Assembly: GCA_964492065.1 (NCBI GenBank) | Contig: CAZBHH010000010.1 | Coordinates: 1 to 64,000, forward strand | Direction: 5' to 3' | Length of the DNA: 64,000 nt | Source: JADKAC01 sp964492065 | GTDB lineage: Bacteria > Bacteroidota > Bacteroidia > Chitinophagales > BACL12 | Part shown: piece after piece, positions 8,293-16,728 of the stretch | Layout of the letters: each line of letters starts with the position of its first letter | Numbering within the stretch: the stretch's first letter is position 1 | Notes under the pieces: generated by a model | Database searches by the model: none | The model's input: only the letters and a program-made list of their open reading frames with translations | What the model was told of the DNA's origin: nothing | Position numbers and translations under genes: made by a program

Positions 8293-10224
8293 ATGATTAA
8301 TATTACTTTTCCCGATGGAGCAGTAAAACAATACGAAGCGGGCATTACTGCCCTGGAAATTGCAAAATCCATCAGCGAATCATTAGCCCGCAAAGTATTG
8401 AGCGCCGAGGTAAACGGAGTTGTATGGGATGCCACCCGCCCCCTGCAATCCGATGCCACCCTGAAATTATTAACCTGGGATGATGCAAAAGGCAAAGCCT
8501 CTTTTTGGCATTCATCCGCCCACCTGATGGCCGAGGCGCTGGAAGCGCTTTATCCCGGCGTAAAATTCGGAATCGGGCCGCCGATTGACAATGGATTTTA
8601 TTACGATATCGATCTCGGCGACCGGCAATTAACCGCCGACGACCTGCCGGCCATTGAAAAGAAAATGCAGGAACTCGCCCGGCAAAACAATGTTTATGTG
8701 CGCCGGGAGGTGAGCAAAAGTGAAGCGCTCTCCTATTTCACCGAAAAACAGGATCAATACAAACTCGAATTAATTGACGAGTTGGAAGACGGCAAAATCA
8801 CATTCTACACCCAGGGGAATTTCGTCGATTTATGCCGCGGGCCACATATCCCGCACACCGGTTTCATTAAAGCGATAAAACTCACCAATATCGCCGGCGC
8901 CTATTGGCGGGGAAGTGAAAAAAACAAAATGCTCACCCGCCTGTACGGCATCACCTTCCCGAAGCAATCGGAACTGGACGACTACCTCGCCATGATGGAG
9001 GAGGCTAAAAAGAGAGACCATAGAAAAATCGGGAAAGAGCTGGAGATATTTACTTTCGACGACGACGTCGGACCCGGCATGGCCCTGTGGCTGCCCAATG
9101 GCGGTGTAATGATCGAACAATTGGAAAAATTGGCCAAACACACCGAATTCAGAGCCGGATACTCCAGGGTTAAATCACCGCATATCGCCAAGGAGAGCAT
9201 GTATCTGAAAAGCGGGCATCTGCCCTATTATGCCGACAGCATGTTCCCGCCGATGGATATCGACGGGCAGAAATACTACCTGAAGGCAATGAACTGCCCT
9301 CACCACCACAAAATCTTTGATGCAGTGCCCCGCAGTTACCGGGACCTGCCCCTGCGTTTAGCCGAATACGGCACTTGCTATCGCTACGAACAAAGCGGCG
9401 AATTATTCGGACTGATGCGGGTGCGCAGCCTGCAGATGAACGATGCACATATTTATTGTACCGAAGACCAGTTTGAAGAGGAATTTAGGGCGGTGAATGC
9501 GATGTATTTAAAATACTTCGACATTTTCGGTATCGACAAATACGTGATGCGTTTCAGCACCCACGACCCGGCTAAACTGGGCCAGAAATATGTGAATGAA
9601 CCTGCGCTGTGGCTTAAAACCGAGGAGATGGTCAGGCAGGTGCTGATACGTTCGGGCATCCCCTATGTAGAAGTTGCCGACGAAGCCGCATTCTACGGGC
9701 CGAAAATCGATGTGCAGATATGGAGCGCCATCGGCCGTGAATTTACTCTGGCCACCAACCAGGTGGACTTTGCCCAGCCCCTGCGCTTTAACCTCAAGTT
9801 TATGAATGCCTCTAACGAAGAGGAAACTCCGATTTGCATTCACCGTGCCCCCCTGGGAACCCACGAGCGCTTTATCGGATTTCTGATTGAGCATTTCGCC
9901 GGCAACTTCCCTGCCTGGCTCGCTCCGGTGCAGGTGGCTTTGTTGCCAATCAGCGATAAATTCAATGCGCATTGCCAAAAAATAGCGGATGTTTTCAAAA
10001 ATCACGAAATTCGCACCTTGTTTGACCAGCGGGGCGAGAAGATCGGCAGGAAAATCCGGGATGCGGAAGTGAAAAAAATACCGTATATGCTGATCGTCGG
10101 TGAAAATGAAATGCAATCTGAATCAGTTTCAGTCAGGAAACACGGCGCAGGAGATATCGGCAGTATGGCGGTAAACGCATTTGTACAGATGCTGAAAACA
10201 GAAGTAGAATCAATTTTTTCATAA
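8293..10224 (+). CDS. thrS: Threonyl-tRNA synthetase
   Basis: 643 residues, full length. It charges tRNA-Thr with threonine. Domains in order: TGS (1-61); the N2 editing domain with H73xxxH77 and a conserved Cys in GNFVDLCRGPH; the class II catalytic core with zinc ligands in MNCPHHHKIF, motif 2 near RYEQSGELFGLMRVR and motif 3 HRAPLGTHERFIGF; and the anticodon-binding domain (from about 540). The downstream order infC-rpmI-rplT is the widely conserved arrangement. No T-box or operator-like leader could be recognised, and the TPR gene ends 3 nt upstream. Confidence 0.97.
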   Translation: MINITFPDGAVKQYEAGITALEIAKSISESLARKVLSAEVNGVVWDATRPLQSDATLKLLTWDDAKGKASFWHSSAHLMAEALEALYPGVKFGIGPPIDNGFYYDIDLGDRQLTADDLPAIEKKMQELARQNNVYVRREVSKSEALSYFTEKQDQYKLELIDELEDGKITFYTQGNFVDLCRGPHIPHTGFIKAIKLTNIAGAYWRGSEKNKMLTRLYGITFPKQSELDDYLAMMEEAKKRDHRKIGKELEIFTFDDDVGPGMALWLPNGGVMIEQLEKLAKHTEFRAGYSRVKSPHIAKESMYLKSGHLPYYADSMFPPMDIDGQKYYLKAMNCPHHHKIFDAVPRSYRDLPLRLAEYGTCYRYEQSGELFGLMRVRSLQMNDAHIYCTEDQFEEEFRAVNAMYLKYFDIFGIDKYVMRFSTHDPAKLGQKYVNEPALWLKTEEMVRQVLIRSGIPYVEVADEAAFYGPKIDVQIWSAIGREFTLATNQVDFAQPLRFNLKFMNASNEEETPICIHRAPLGTHERFIGFLIEHFAGNFPAWLAPVQVALLPISDKFNAHCQKIADVFKNHEIRTLFDQRGEKIGRKIRDAEVKKIPYMLIVGENEMQSESVSVRKHGAGDIGSMAVNAFVQMLKTEVESIFS

Positions 10225-10236
10225 AACAATAACCAC

Positions 10237-10791
10237 TTGCAAAGAAGAGAACCACGGTTTTTCAGACCCAGAACTGAACAATATCCCAACAGAATAAACC
10301 AGGAAATAAAACATCCGAAAATCCGGGTAGTCGGTGAAAATATTGAGCCCGGTATTTATTCGATTCACGATGCCCTCAGGATAGCACAGGAAGCTGAACT
10401 GGATTTAGTGGAGATTTCGCCCAATGCCGACCCGCCGGTATGCCGCATTGTGGACTATCAGAAATTCCTGTACGAAAAGAAAAAGAAAGAAAAAGAAATT
10501 AAGGCAAAGGCTAAAAAGCAGGAGTTAAAAGAAATCCGCTTCGGGCCGAATACCGACGAACACGACTTTGAATTTAAGGCCAAACACGCAGAGAAATTTT
10601 TGCAGGAGGGCTCGAAAGTAAAAGCCTGGGTGCAGTTCAGAGGCAGGTCTATCGTCTTTGCCGAAAGGGGACAGTTGCTGCTGCTGCGATTTGCACAGCG
10701 CCTGGAAGAGTCCGGCGTCCCGGAAGCCATGCCCAAGCTGGAGGGCAAGCGCATGCATATAACCCTGAACCCCAAGTCGAAGAAAAAATAG
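10237..10791 (+). CDS. infC: Translation initiation factor IF-3, TTG start
   Basis: 184 residues matching IF-3. The N-terminal domain contains INQEIKHPKIRVVGENIEPG, then a very Lys-rich linker helix (YEKKKKEKEIKAKAKKQ), then the C-terminal 30S-binding domain ending KRMHITLNPKSKKK. IF-3 discriminates initiator tRNA and start codons. The only start that preserves the N-terminal domain is TTG at 10237; no ATG occurs in frame before the C-terminal domain. Non-AUG starts are characteristic of infC and in Escherichia coli allow IF-3 to repress its own translation. I infer the same logic here. It lies 12 nt after thrS. Confidence 0.95.
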   Translation: MQRREPRFFRPRTEQYPNRINQEIKHPKIRVVGENIEPGIYSIHDALRIAQEAELDLVEISPNADPPVCRIVDYQKFLYEKKKKEKEIKAKAKKQELKEIRFGPNTDEHDFEFKAKHAEKFLQEGSKVKAWVQFRGRSIVFAERGQLLLLRFAQRLEESGVPEAMPKLEGKRMHITLNPKSKKK

Positions 10792-10821
10792 CCTTTTCTG
10801 ATTTTCTCGGGAGATTTTCTA

Positions 10822-10829
10822 TATCTTTG
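10822..10829 (+). promoter_or_regulatory. -7 box TATCTTTG upstream of rpmI
   Basis: Consensus TAnnTTTG in the infC-rpmI gap, 33 nt before the rpmI ATG. It suggests a separate promoter for the two ribosomal protein genes. A -33 element is not convincing. Confidence 0.55.
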
Positions 10830-10862
10830 CAACCCATTTAGAGTAAAGAAAAAGTTTTTGTT

Positions 10863-11060
10863 ATGCCGAAGATGAAACCAAACCGCAGTGCCAAAAAGCG
10901 CTTTAAGCTCACCGGCAGCGGTAAACTGAAAAGAGGAAGCGCCTATATGAGCCATATTCTCACCAAGAAAAGCAATAAGCGCAAAACCCGTTTAGGCGGC
11001 ACTCATTTGGTTGATCAGGCCGACGAGCCCAGAATTAAAAGAATTTTAGGATTAGCATAA
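10863..11060 (+). CDS. rpmI: Ribosomal protein bL35
   Basis: 65 residues, normal length. Starts MPKMKPNRSAKKRFKLTGSG and is rich in Lys/Arg, as is typical of bL35 of the 50S subunit. It lies 71 nt after infC and 10 nt before rplT, in the conserved infC-rpmI-rplT order. A TATCTTTG box 33 nt upstream gives it a likely promoter of its own in addition to readthrough from thrS-infC. Confidence 0.96.
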   Translation: MPKMKPNRSAKKRFKLTGSGKLKRGSAYMSHILTKKSNKRKTRLGGTHLVDQADEPRIKRILGLA

Positions 11061-11070
11061 ATTAATAACC

Positions 11071-11415
11071 ATGCCTAGATCAGTAAATCATGTAGCTTCC
11101 AGAGCGAAGCGCAAAAAAGTGTTGAAGCTCGCCAAAGGATATTGGGGACGCAGGAAAAACGTGTGGACGGTAGCAAAAAACGCTGTCGAAAAAGGATTGA
11201 GTTATGCGTATGTGGGCCGCAAGGATAAAAAAGCCATCTACCGCCAGATATGGATCACCCGTATCAATGCGGCAGTGCGCCCGCATGGAATGACATACAG
11301 CACCTTCATAAACAAGCTGAGAGCAAATAATATTGACCTTAACCGCAAAGCGCTGGCCGATTTGGCTATCCATAACCCGGCGGCATTTGAGGCAATTGTT
11401 AAGAAGGTGAGCTAA
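11071..11415 (+). CDS. rplT: Ribosomal protein bL20
   Basis: 114 residues, full length, with the family N terminus MPRSVNHVASRAKRKKVLKL and the conserved WITRINAAVRPHGMTYS block. bL20 binds 23S rRNA early in 50S assembly. In several bacteria it also represses its own operon by binding the rpmI leader; whether that applies here cannot be read from the 71 nt leader. It is the last gene of the operon, followed by an intrinsic terminator at 11438. Confidence 0.97.
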   Translation: MPRSVNHVASRAKRKKVLKLAKGYWGRRKNVWTVAKNAVEKGLSYAYVGRKDKKAIYRQIWITRINAAVRPHGMTYSTFINKLRANNIDLNRKALADLAIHNPAAFEAIVKKVS

Positions 11416-11437
11416 TTAATTTGTTTAGTAATGTTTG

Positions 11438-11468
11438 GCCCTGTGGTATCATCCATGGGGCTTTTTTT
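11438..11468 (+). terminator. Intrinsic terminator after rplT
   Basis: GCCCTGTGG (11438-11446), 6 nt loop, CCATGGGGC (11453-11461), then seven T. The 9 bp stem includes two G-U pairs. It closes the thrS-rplT transcript. Confidence 0.85.
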
Positions 11469-11684
11469 ATTTATAATACCGCAGCGGAGTGCATCGCTTT
11501 CTCCTCAATTCTATCCTCTACGGTTTAAAAGAGAAAATCCATACTGCAGTGCAAATGACATTGTGCAGTAATTGAACAGCATACAAATTTTACCGGGTAG
11601 ATAGTCTTTCGCATCGGCCCCTGTCATTTCTACTGTGACTTCGCCGGAGGAAGCCCCGCTCCACCGATTCGCTTTCAGAATATT
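11469..11684. other. Intergenic, no gene recognised
   Basis: Between the rplT terminator and the cystathionine beta-synthase-like promoter. A 65-codon minus-strand frame exists, but it lacks family resemblance and runs through the promoter box, so I do not call it. Confidence 0.4.
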
Positions 11685-11692
11685 TACCTTTG
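11685..11692 (+). promoter_or_regulatory. -7 box TACCTTTG, 4 nt before the ATG of the cystathionine beta-synthase-like gene
   Basis: TAnnTTTG match, then CCCT, then ATG at 11697. The spacing is identical to that at 7222 and 18721. It predicts a leaderless transcript. Confidence 0.55.
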
Positions 11693-11696
11693 CCCT

Positions 11697-13064
11697 ATGT
11701 GGAAGCAAAATATTCTGGAGACAATTGGAAACACGCCACTCGTTAAGCTGAATAAAATCGTAAGAGATATTCCGGCAACGGTACTCGCCAAGGTGGAGAC
11801 ATTTAACCCCGGCAACAGCATTAAAGACCGCATGGCATTGCGCATGATTGAAGATGCCGAGAAATCGGGCGCCTTAAAACCCGGCGGCACCATAATAGAA
11901 GGCACAAGTGGCAATACGGGAATGGGCCTGGCTATCGCCGCCATTATTAAAGGCTATAAATGCATCTTTACAACTACCGACAAACAGAGTAAGGAGAAAG
12001 TAGATGCGCTGAAGGCATTCGGCGCCGAAGTAATTGTTTGCCCTACAGATGTGGACCCGGAAGACCCCCGGTCGTATTACTCGGTTTCTTCCCGTTTGAT
12101 TCACGAAGTACCCAATTCGTGGAAGCCAAATCAATACGATAATCTTTCAAATTCTCAGGCGCATTACGAATCCACTGCGCCGGAAATCTGGGAACAGACC
12201 GGAGGCAGAATAACGCATTTCGTGGCCGGCGTAGGCACCGGCGGCACCATTTGCGGCGTAGGAAAATTTCTGAAAGAAAAAAACAGCGCTATCCAGGTGT
12301 TGGGAATTGATACCTACGGCAGTATTTATAAAAAAATGAAAGAGACCGGCATACTGGATAAAAATGAAATCTACCCTTACGTAACCGAAGGTATCGGCGA
12401 AGATTTCCTGCCGGCAAACGTAGATTTTGAACTGATAGATTATTTTGAAAAAGTAACTGATAAAGCTGCGGCGGTAATGACACAACGCATTGTCAGGGAA
12501 GAGGGGATTTTTGTGGGCAATTCTTCCGGCGCCGCAGTACAGGGCATTTTGCAAATGGCCGACCGGTTCAGGCAGGGCGATATTGTAGTGGTAATATTCG
12601 TGGATCACGGCACCCGCTACCTCGGCAAGATGTTTAACAATGACTGGATGCTGAAAATGGGTTACCTGGACAGCAAAGGGCTGACAGCAAAGGAGATGGC
12701 TTCGACATTGCTGAGCGCCGATCTGAAAACATTAACCGTTGACCAAACCGTTCAGGAAGCCATCCTGTTGATGCAACAACACGACTATTCACAGATTCCG
12801 GTTTCCGATAGTGGCAGAATTGTCGGCTCGGTAAATGAGAAATATTTATTTGAACTGATGGTGCAGAACCCGGATGTATGTACAACGGCATTGCGCAATG
12901 TGATGCAACCCGCATTTCCGTTTGCCGACATCTCCACACCGATGGAATCGCTTTCAAAAATGATTACCGCCGATAATGAAGCCGTGCTGGTAAAAGACTT
13001 TAAACTCGACAAAACGTATATCATCACCCGCTATGATATATTAAATGCGCTGAGCAAACGGTAA
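11697..13064 (+). CDS. PLP-dependent cystathionine beta-synthase / cysteine synthase with CBS-domain pair
   Basis: 455 residues. The N-terminal part (about 1-325) is a fold-type II PLP enzyme of the cysteine synthase/cystathionine beta-synthase group. PLP lysine is K43 in NSIKDRMA, the substrate loop is TSGNTG (70-75) and the phosphate loop is GTGGT. The C-terminal part (about 335-455) is a tandem CBS pair (TLTVDQTVQEAILLM and VMQPAFPFADIST). That architecture, together with GSIYKKM...VTEGIGEDFLP, favours cystathionine beta-synthase (serine plus homocysteine to cystathionine). O-acetylserine sulfhydrylase activity cannot be excluded. It is followed 2 nt later by the metal-receptor-fold gene. 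Confidence 0.88.
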   Translation: MWKQNILETIGNTPLVKLNKIVRDIPATVLAKVETFNPGNSIKDRMALRMIEDAEKSGALKPGGTIIEGTSGNTGMGLAIAAIIKGYKCIFTTTDKQSKEKVDALKAFGAEVIVCPTDVDPEDPRSYYSVSSRLIHEVPNSWKPNQYDNLSNSQAHYESTAPEIWEQTGGRITHFVAGVGTGGTICGVGKFLKEKNSAIQVLGIDTYGSIYKKMKETGILDKNEIYPYVTEGIGEDFLPANVDFELIDYFEKVTDKAAAVMTQRIVREEGIFVGNSSGAAVQGILQMADRFRQGDIVVVIFVDHGTRYLGKMFNNDWMLKMGYLDSKGLTAKEMASTLLSADLKTLTVDQTVQEAILLMQQHDYSQIPVSDSGRIVGSVNEKYLFELMVQNPDVCTTALRNVMQPAFPFADISTPMESLSKMITADNEAVLVKDFKLDKTYIITRYDILNALSKR

Positions 13065-13065
13065 T

Positions 13066-13851
13066 ATGCAGTTCACGGATCAATTGGGAAGATCGGTTTT
13101 TCTCAAGAAATTTCCCGGGCGCATTATTTCATGCGTTCCTTCACAGACGGAACTGCTCTGCGATCTCGGATTGGAAGACCGCCTGGCAGGCATTACCAAA
13201 TTTTGCGTACACCCCGCGGGACTGCTAAAGAAAAAACCGGTAATCGGCGGTACAAAAAATCTGCGCATGGACAAAATCATATCGCTACAGCCCGACTTAA
13301 TTATCGCCAACAAGGAAGAAAATATAAAAGAGCAGATAGAACAACTCGCCGGGCAATTCCCGGTCTGGATCAGCGATGTCAATACGCTCAGCGATGCGCT
13401 GATGATGATTGAATCAATCGGCGCCATTACAAATACAACAGCCACGGCACAATCCATTCTCTCGGTTATTGCTGCCGAAAAACAACAGTTTACAGAACGG
13501 GTGCCTCATAAAAAAAGAAGGGTTTTATACCTCATCTGGAAAGATCCGTATATGGCAGCCGGTGGCAATACTTACATTCATGAAATGCTCTATCAGTCCG
13601 GGTTTGAAAATGCGGCAGGGGCCTTAATGCGTTACCCCACACTCAGTGTGGATGCAATGCGGAAACTGGAACCGGATACAATCCTGCTCTCTTCGGAGCC
13701 CTATCCCTTCAGGGAAACACATAAAGAGGAAATGCAGGCATTATTCCCGGGTGTCAAAATTGTCTTGGCAGACGGTCAGATGTTTTCCTGGTATGGAAGC
13801 CGGCTGCAATACTGCTGGAAATATTTTACCTCGCTGCGGGAGTGCGATTGA
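13066..13851 (+). CDS. Helical-backbone substrate-binding protein (BtuF/FhuD-like), no signal peptide
   Basis: 261 residues resembling periplasmic binding proteins for cobalamin or ferric siderophores. The signature RIISCVPSQTELLCDLGLEDRLAGIT is followed by PDLIIANKEENIKEQIEQLA and the long connecting helix. Unlike transport receptors it has no signal peptide or lipobox. It starts 2 nt after the upstream stop, so a hidden N terminus is unlikely. Signal-less versions are seen elsewhere in Bacteroidota, and their role is unclear. There is no permease or ATPase gene nearby. The 3' end overlaps the convergent FTR1 gene by 26 bp. Confidence 0.8.
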   Translation: MQFTDQLGRSVFLKKFPGRIISCVPSQTELLCDLGLEDRLAGITKFCVHPAGLLKKKPVIGGTKNLRMDKIISLQPDLIIANKEENIKEQIEQLAGQFPVWISDVNTLSDALMMIESIGAITNTTATAQSILSVIAAEKQQFTERVPHKKRRVLYLIWKDPYMAAGGNTYIHEMLYQSGFENAAGALMRYPTLSVDAMRKLEPDTILLSSEPYPFRETHKEEMQALFPGVKIVLADGQMFSWYGSRLQYCWKYFTSLRECD

Positions 13852-14731
13852 CCTTGTACATGCGGTACCAAAAAAACAGGCCGGCACTCAAACTCAGAGC
13901 CCATAGTATCACCTCTATCCAAATCGGGTCGGAGTTATAGCCAAACAACCCTTTAAAGAAACTGCCGATATGCCCCTTATCATTTAACAGGTGGATGTAC
14001 TTGCCATCCTGCTCACTGTACCAGAATGCGTCGGGATTATCTTCTGCGGTTTTCGATTTGAAAATATTATACACTTTATGTTCTTTTTCTTCAACGCCGG
14101 GATGCTCCATCGCTTCCCTGGTTTCTATGTACTCGTGCATTTCGTGAGTGCCGTAGGCAACCATTCCCGCCGCAAAGAATACGAGTAGCAAAGTCGTGTA
14201 GCTGAAAAATTTCCTCAGATCCAGTTTCACCCCCTGCACGACGATTAAATAGCCGATTACAATTGCGAGAACGATTCCGCCGAAGAATCCCGCATAGGAA
14301 AACGCCTGATCGATACTGGTACTTGCCACCAGGAATAAAGCAGTTTCAAATCCCTCCCGCAGGATGGCAAAGAACACCAAAAAGAACAAACCCCATTTGC
14401 CGGCTTCCACCGCCGTGTTGGTACTGTCTGCAATTTGTTTTTTGCTCGCCAGGTTTTTATTCATCCAGAAGATGACATAAAACAATAATCCGGCAGTTAT
14501 GTACATCAACACGCCTTCAATTAACGCCTGAAGGCCTGTATCGCCGACCTTTTGAATGATGCGGTACAGAACCACGCCCAGTATGGCTGAAGCGATAACA
14601 GAGAGCAGCACTGCCGTCCACAGATATTTCTTTTGCGCCGTGAGCCCCTGCTTGTCTAAAACCGTGTAGATTATGCCGACAATTAACGAAGCCTCAAGAC
14701 ATTCACGCAGCGTTATGATAAATTCATTCAT
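13826..14731 (-). CDS. FTR1-family iron permease (EfeU-like)
   Basis: 301 residues with about seven transmembrane segments. It carries the two iron-binding REXXE motifs of the FTR1/EfeU family: R9ECLE13 in the first helix and R125EGFE129 in the fourth. Homologues move ferrous or ferric iron across the inner membrane together with EfeO/EfeB-type partners, which are absent here. A soluble loop near 210-270 (HEMHEYIETREAMEHPGVEEKEHK) is rich in His and Glu and may bind metal. It is divergent from the S41 protease, with a -7 box 30 nt upstream. Confidence 0.9.
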   Translation of the reverse strand: MNEFIITLRECLEASLIVGIIYTVLDKQGLTAQKKYLWTAVLLSVIASAILGVVLYRIIQKVGDTGLQALIEGVLMYITAGLLFYVIFWMNKNLASKKQIADSTNTAVEAGKWGLFFLVFFAILREGFETALFLVASTSIDQAFSYAGFFGGIVLAIVIGYLIVVQGVKLDLRKFFSYTTLLLVFFAAGMVAYGTHEMHEYIETREAMEHPGVEEKEHKVYNIFKSKTAEDNPDAFWYSEQDGKYIHLLNDKGHIGSFFKGLFGYNSDPIWIEVILWALSLSAGLFFWYRMYKVNRTPAAR

Positions 14732-14761
14732 TACTATGCTTTTTCAAAATTTTAATGCTGA

Positions 14762-14769
14762 CAAACTTA
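14762..14769 (-). promoter_or_regulatory. -7 box TAAGTTTG upstream of the FTR1 permease
   Basis: TAnnTTTG match on the minus strand, 30 nt before the ATG. No -33 TTTG at standard distance, and no Fur-like palindrome was recognised. Confidence 0.45.
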
Positions 14770-14908
14770 CGCCAGCCGCAACTAAATAAGGGCTTGTAAA
14801 CCGGTATTGCGGCCGATTCATGAACAAATACCCTGAAGTAGGTATTCATTATTGCAATAGAGAATGTCCATAGCATATCGTTACTTTGCACAACTAAACA
14901 CTTAACCA

Positions 14909-16522
14909 TTGAGCGAACGAAGTCCGAAATTTTTATACCCTCTCGCATTTTCATTGGTGCTCGTTTTCGGCGTGTATCTCGGGAGCCGCATCGCACCTGC
15001 TTCTTCAGGCAAACCGTCGCATAGCCAAAGCCGGAGCGCCTACACCAAAATCGACAGCATTTTACAATTTATTGACAACCGGTATGTAGATTCCATCAAT
15101 GCGGATTCGCTGGTGCAAATTCTCATTAACAGGATGTTAAATAAACCGGAAACCATCGACTCGCTGTTTAAAATGCTCGACCCGCATTCCAACTATATCC
15201 CCGCAGCGGAATTACAGTCGTTCAACGAAGATCTGCAGGGCAATTTCGATGGCATCGGCATCGAGTTCAATATCCTCAACGATACGATTTATGTGGTAGC
15301 TCCATTGTCGGGTGGACCCAGCGAAAAATTGGGTATTCTTTCCGGCGATAAAATTATTGCCATCGATGATTCGGTAGTTGCCGGCAACGGCATCACCAAT
15401 GAGAAAGTGGTGCGCCTTCTGCGTGGGAAAAAGGGAACAACAGTAAAGGTGCAGATTTACCGCAAAGGCGAACCCGATCTGCTCGACTTTGAAATAACCC
15501 GCGATAAAATCCCGGTGTACAGCGTGGATGTAGCCTATATGGTCACTCCCGAAATCGGGTATATTCGCATCAATAAATTCGCAAAGGAGACGCCATTTGA
15601 ATTTGCCGAGGGCGTTAAAAAATTATTAGACAGCGGAATGACCCGGATGATTATGGACCTGCGGGGCAATCCGGGAGGCTATCTCACCGGCGCTGTCGAC
15701 CTGGCGGATCAATTAATCCCCGGCAAGCGCCTCATCGTATATACCGATGGCCGTGCCGTCGGGCGCAGCGATTATTTTTCCGGCAAGATGGGTTTGTTTG
15801 AGAGTGGTGACCTCGTGGTGCTGATCAATGAAGGCTCTGCCTCCGCCAGTGAAATCCTGGCCGGCGCTCTGCAGGACAATGACCGGGCAACAATTATCGG
15901 GCACCGCTCCTTTGGCAAAGGCCTTGTTCAGGAAATATATACCCTGCCCGACAATTCCGCAATTCGCCTGACTATTGCGAGGTACTACACACCTGATGGC
16001 AAGAGTATCCAGCGCTCATACGAAAGCGGCGTCGATGCCTATTACGACCAGTATGTAAGCATTTTGGAAAACGGCGGCGAACTGCCCGACAGTTTAAAAA
16101 ATAACCCGGATATGGATTGGGGTATTCATCCCGATATCCAGGTACCAGTAGATACAACTGCGCATACCGTGTATTTTAACCGCCTGTATAACCGCGGATA
16201 TATCAATCAATTTGCATACTCGTATTACAGTGAGCACAGCGCAGATTTTTCACGCTTTGAAAGTTGGGAAGCTTTTAACCAAAACTTCCACGTGGACGAT
16301 GCGATGTTTAAATCGTTTGTTGCCTTTGCCGACAGCCGGGACACTGCATTCCGGGTGACAGAAGAACAGGCAGCGCCGGTGCGAAGTAAAATTGATGTCG
16401 CAATTAAAGCCTTCCTCGCAAGGCAAAAATGGGGCAATGATGGCTTCTATCCGATTATGAATACCATCGATGCGGACTTTCAACGGGCTATGCAGTTTTT
16501 GCAGTCGCCCGGTAAACAGTGA
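14909..16522 (+). CDS. C-terminal processing protease, peptidase family S41, TTG start
   Basis: 537 residues. An N-terminal transmembrane anchor (about 9-26) is followed by a PDZ domain (about 110-195, GIGIEFNILNDTIYVVAPLSG) and the S41 catalytic core. The predicted Ser-Lys dyad is S312 in GSASASEI and K337 in SFGKGLVQ, 25 residues apart as in Prc/CtpA. A C-terminal helical domain follows. The enzyme would trim or degrade periplasmic proteins from their C termini. No ATG is available; the start is TTG at 14909, immediately before the anchor. It is transcribed alone, away from FTR1. Confidence 0.92.
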   Translation: MSERSPKFLYPLAFSLVLVFGVYLGSRIAPASSGKPSHSQSRSAYTKIDSILQFIDNRYVDSINADSLVQILINRMLNKPETIDSLFKMLDPHSNYIPAAELQSFNEDLQGNFDGIGIEFNILNDTIYVVAPLSGGPSEKLGILSGDKIIAIDDSVVAGNGITNEKVVRLLRGKKGTTVKVQIYRKGEPDLLDFEITRDKIPVYSVDVAYMVTPEIGYIRINKFAKETPFEFAEGVKKLLDSGMTRMIMDLRGNPGGYLTGAVDLADQLIPGKRLIVYTDGRAVGRSDYFSGKMGLFESGDLVVLINEGSASASEILAGALQDNDRATIIGHRSFGKGLVQEIYTLPDNSAIRLTIARYYTPDGKSIQRSYESGVDAYYDQYVSILENGGELPDSLKNNPDMDWGIHPDIQVPVDTTAHTVYFNRLYNRGYINQFAYSYYSEHSADFSRFESWEAFNQNFHVDDAMFKSFVAFADSRDTAFRVTEEQAAPVRSKIDVAIKAFLARQKWGNDGFYPIMNTIDADFQRAMQFLQSPGKQ

Positions 16523-16728
16523 TACAGTCATTGGCAATAGATACCGATGCAGGCGCCATGCAATAGCCACCCGCATCGGCGCTTCATTCGAACACCGTTG
16601 AACCCGGTAGATCGTTGGAGCTACAATTGGTTTTGATTAGAGCAACCCGTCATGCTGGTTGCTAATAAGGCGTGGAGTTGGAAATTGTTATTTTTAAGTC
16701 ATAAAAATTTCAAACAGTATAAAAAGCG
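16523..16728. other. Intergenic with an unexplained hairpin
   Basis: A perfect 7 bp stem, AGCAACC (16641-16647) with GGTTGCT (16657-16663), encloses a 9 nt loop. No T-tract follows, so it is not a standard terminator. It could be a 3' end structure of the protease mRNA or a small RNA. No gene is seen. Confidence 0.35.

Noticed and set aside
9508..10116. Long antisense frame opposite thrS (about 200 codons)
   Set aside because: It is a codon-bias shadow of the highly conserved thrS, with no recognisable domain and no promoter.
11511..11708. 65-codon minus-strand frame between rplT and the cystathionine beta-synthase-like gene
   Set aside because: No family resemblance, and it overlaps the promoter and first codons of the plus-strand gene.
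12147..12608. Antisense frame opposite the cystathionine beta-synthase-like gene (about 150 codons)
   Set aside because: Shadow of the PLP-domain coding sequence; the composition is rich in Tyr/Phe without domain features.
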